From Jimgerdemannia flammicorona (Eukaryota; Mucoromycota; Endogonomycetes; Endogonales; Endogonaceae): DNA of 16,617 nucleotides. The translations under genes were made by a program, and so were the position numbers. The stretch lies in the NCBI GenBank assembly GCA_003990745.1, contig RBNI01003121.1, forward strand, positions 1 to 16,617. Reading direction: 5' to 3'. Position 1 is the stretch's first letter, and every line of letters begins with the position of its first letter. Under the pieces are notes generated by a model that saw nothing but the letters and a program-made list of their open reading frames with translations, did not search any database and was not told the DNA's origin. Below, piece by piece: positions 16,147-16,617 of the stretch.

Positions 16147-16275
16147 TTTTTATGATTTTTTTCTTCATGCTTCAACATGGCTACTTTTATACATGGTCGT
16201 TCGACTCTGTATCACGGCAATTGTATTGGCTAATGTACAACTCCAACGTAATTGAAGGATTGACGTGATGGTATA
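16147..16275 (-). promoter_or_regulatory. Promoter of the second intact zinc-finger gene
   Basis: TATAAAAG is at 16191-16184 and the CCAAT-type core is ATTGGCTAAT (16225-16234), one base away from the perfect palindrome in the other copies but identical to the orphan element at 306-315. The upstream block is shortened: some 25-30 bases between the CCAAT core and the ACGTT element are missing compared with the other promoters, and the TTCGAATCACTC segment before the TATA box is also gone. Confidence 0.7.
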
Positions 16276-16617
16276 TATTCGCATGGGTTGTAGGCTTTAC
16301 TACAAATGGTGTCTCCGCGAAGTCACGCCTGGCCAAATGTTAACGATGGCAGAAAAATATGTATATACGTCTATAAATACTCAGGGAATTAGGTCCGCAG
16401 TCTTTCCATCTACGGACGAACACGCACGCTTTTGTGCTTGTGCGCCGTGGCGCAGAAGGTAAACAAGCCCCAAGGACTGTGATCGTGTCTGACAACAAAA
16501 CATCGCAGACGCGAGGTGTCCCCGCGTCACCCTACACCCTGCATGGGTGGGGTGGGGTACTGCAAGTGTGATGCTGATGATCCACCCGCCATCGAGAATA
16601 GGTCTCCGTGAAAAAAA
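16276..16617. other. No gene seen; window end
   Basis: No convincing coding region. Around 16446-16457 the plus strand reads TGGCGCAGAAGG, which fits a tRNA A-box, but no cloverleaf or B-box accompanies it. A G-rich run of three GGG blocks follows ACCCTGCATGGGT near 16538-16558, and the window closes with seven A. Confidence 0.45.

Noticed and set aside
16446..16457. Plus-strand tRNA-like TGGCGCAGAAGG near the window end
   Set aside because: The D-stem does not pair and no T-arm is found downstream.
16538..16558. Possible G-quadruplex
   Set aside because: Only three GGG runs are close together; a fourth is missing.

Overview
The window looks like a gene-poor, repeat-rich stretch of a fungal nuclear genome. 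The reasons are a Zn2Cys6-type cysteine cluster (a fungus-specific DNA-binding fold), short introns inside carrier-gene fragments, and CCAAT plus TATAAAAG promoters in front of intronless genes. The exact lineage cannot be read from the sequence. I see only two intact protein genes. Nearly everything else is duplicated, truncated or frameshifted.

The main theme is a small family of genes for a predicted zinc-finger transcription factor of about 265 residues: a C2H2 finger, then a nine-cysteine Zn2Cys6-like region, then an acidic tail. Two copies are intact: 6845-7648 (+) and 15355-16146 (-). Four are broken: 4213-4969 (-, frameshifted), 11087-11389 (+, only the C2H2 half), 12964-13040 (+, 5' stub) and 2705-2880 (-, 3' fragment). 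An orphan promoter-like piece lies at 276-345. The copies share an upstream region (ATTGGCCAAT or ATTGGCTAAT, then TATAAAAG 38-50 bp before the ATG) and an AT-rich 3' flank. Three copies are preceded by long tandem-repeat arrays (about 5806-6613, 10085-10800, 12070-12775). In the intact copy at 6845 a promoter block of about 130 bp is inverted relative to its paralogues.

The second theme is decayed pieces of a mitochondrial tricarboxylate (citrate) carrier gene, still with introns, at 1805-2065 (-), 2955-3580 (+), 8085-9455 (+) and 13765-14865 (-). The third copy ends in a chimeric proline-rich exon that overlaps an RG/F-rich reading frame on the other strand.

The third theme is an unclassified dispersed repeat (here 'Y') at about 755-1345, 5270-5790, 9600-10085, 11540-12060 and 13040-13330, with an adjoining duplicated block (here 'X') at 1346-1640 and 13330-13620. 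Y copies abut the tandem arrays or the carrier downstream blocks.

From left to right: orphan promoter; Y/X/carrier; factor 3' fragment fused to carrier; frameshifted factor; Y and array; intact factor; carrier and proline/RG-rich region; Y and array; truncated factor; Y and array; factor stub fused to Y/X/carrier; intact factor; unannotated end. The pattern suggests repeated segmental duplication and illegitimate recombination around one regulatory gene family. The proposed autoregulation through the arrays is inference.
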